A stretch of DNA of 5,578 bases from assembly GCA_021789355.1 (NCBI GenBank), contig JAJYJR010000419.1, positions 1-5,578 of the forward strand. Direction: 5' to 3'. The notes beneath the pieces are model-generated. The model searched no databases, had not been told where the DNA came from, and saw nothing but the letters and a program-made list of their open reading frames with translations. A program made the translations under genes and the position numbers. Shown here one piece after another: positions 5,491 through 5,578 of the stretch (the stretch's first letter is position 1; each line of letters starts with the position of its first letter). This DNA is from Chloroflexota bacterium. GTDB taxonomy: Bacteria; Chloroflexota; Limnocylindria; Limnocylindrales; CSP1-4.

Positions 5491-5570
5491 TCACGCGCTC
5501 CGCAGCCAGTCACAGGGCTCGGGCGGCTCGGCGAGCCGCATGGTGACGGTAAGGTCGGTGGTCGCGGGGC
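5491..5570. repeat. Direct repeat copy 2 (80 bp)
   Basis: Second copy of the repeat at 2357-2436, in the same orientation and about 91% identical by eye. The 7-bp stem with 3-nt loop (5523-5539) is unchanged. Together the two copies bracket the gene remnants, the IS remnant, the cupin and the subtilase, with a period of 3134 bp. Confidence 0.85.
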
Positions 5571-5578
5571 GACTCCTC
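5491..5578 (-). CDS. C-terminal end of a gene paralogous to the remnant at 2357 (partial)
   Basis: The TGA at 5491-5493 ends a minus-strand frame that runs off the right edge of the window. The visible 28 residues end in PATTDLTVTMRLAEPPEPC followed by DWLRSA. This matches the tail of the minus-strand remnant at 2357-2440 in all but three positions across the aligned 26 residues. The preserved frame and largely synonymous changes suggest that this is a real coding end. I do not recognise the family. The rest of the gene lies outside the window, so its length and function cannot be judged. Confidence 0.55.
   Translation of the reverse strand, partial: RSRPATTDLTVTMRLAEPPEPCDWLRSA

Noticed and set aside
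1..5578. tRNA, rRNA, CRISPR array or integron attC sites
   Set aside because: I looked for cloverleaf-like folds, regularly spaced repeats and attC-like ends and found none.

Overview
The window is very GC-rich, and third codon positions in the convincing genes are almost all G or C. It uses GTG as well as ATG starts, has strong purine-rich ribosome binding sites, and carries a secreted aqualysin-like protease. I infer a high-GC bacterium, perhaps Chloroflexota (Limnocylindria-like) or an actinobacterium. This is an impression from protein style, not a placement. I see no rRNA, tRNA, CRISPR array, phage gene or replication origin.

Left part (1-2324, plus strand): the end of an unrecognised protein whose frame is open to the window edge (to 611), a 394-aa predicted PD-(D/E)XK nuclease-fold protein (752-1936), and a 90-aa cysteine-containing protein (2052-2324) with its own -10 box and ribosome binding site. 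These three genes look intact apart from the edge truncation.

Middle part (2325-3457): a scrap zone. A minus-strand gene tail (2357 to about 2640) and a plus-strand gene tail (about 2645 to 2938) sit back to back, and both lose their 5' ends at about the same point. Next comes the 3' part of an IS5-like DDE transposase on the minus strand (2946 to about 3371), which lacks the first catalytic Asp. No intact mobile element remains.

Right part (3458-5490, minus strand): a single-domain cupin (3458-3844) lies downstream of a secreted, proteinase K/aqualysin-type subtilase (3971-5149). They point the same way, but the cupin has its own likely promoter in the 126-bp gap. An 18-bp imperfect dyad lies directly beside the subtilase ribosome binding site. 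At the right edge (5491-5578) the tail of another minus-strand gene begins. Its last 80 bp are about 91% identical to the tail at 2357-2436, so the scrap zone, cupin and protease lie in a block of about 3.1 kb bracketed by direct repeats.

I find no clear multi-gene new system. The most interesting points are the repeated gene tail that brackets the accessory block, the breakpoint near 2640, the nuclease-fold protein, and the dyad at the protease start.
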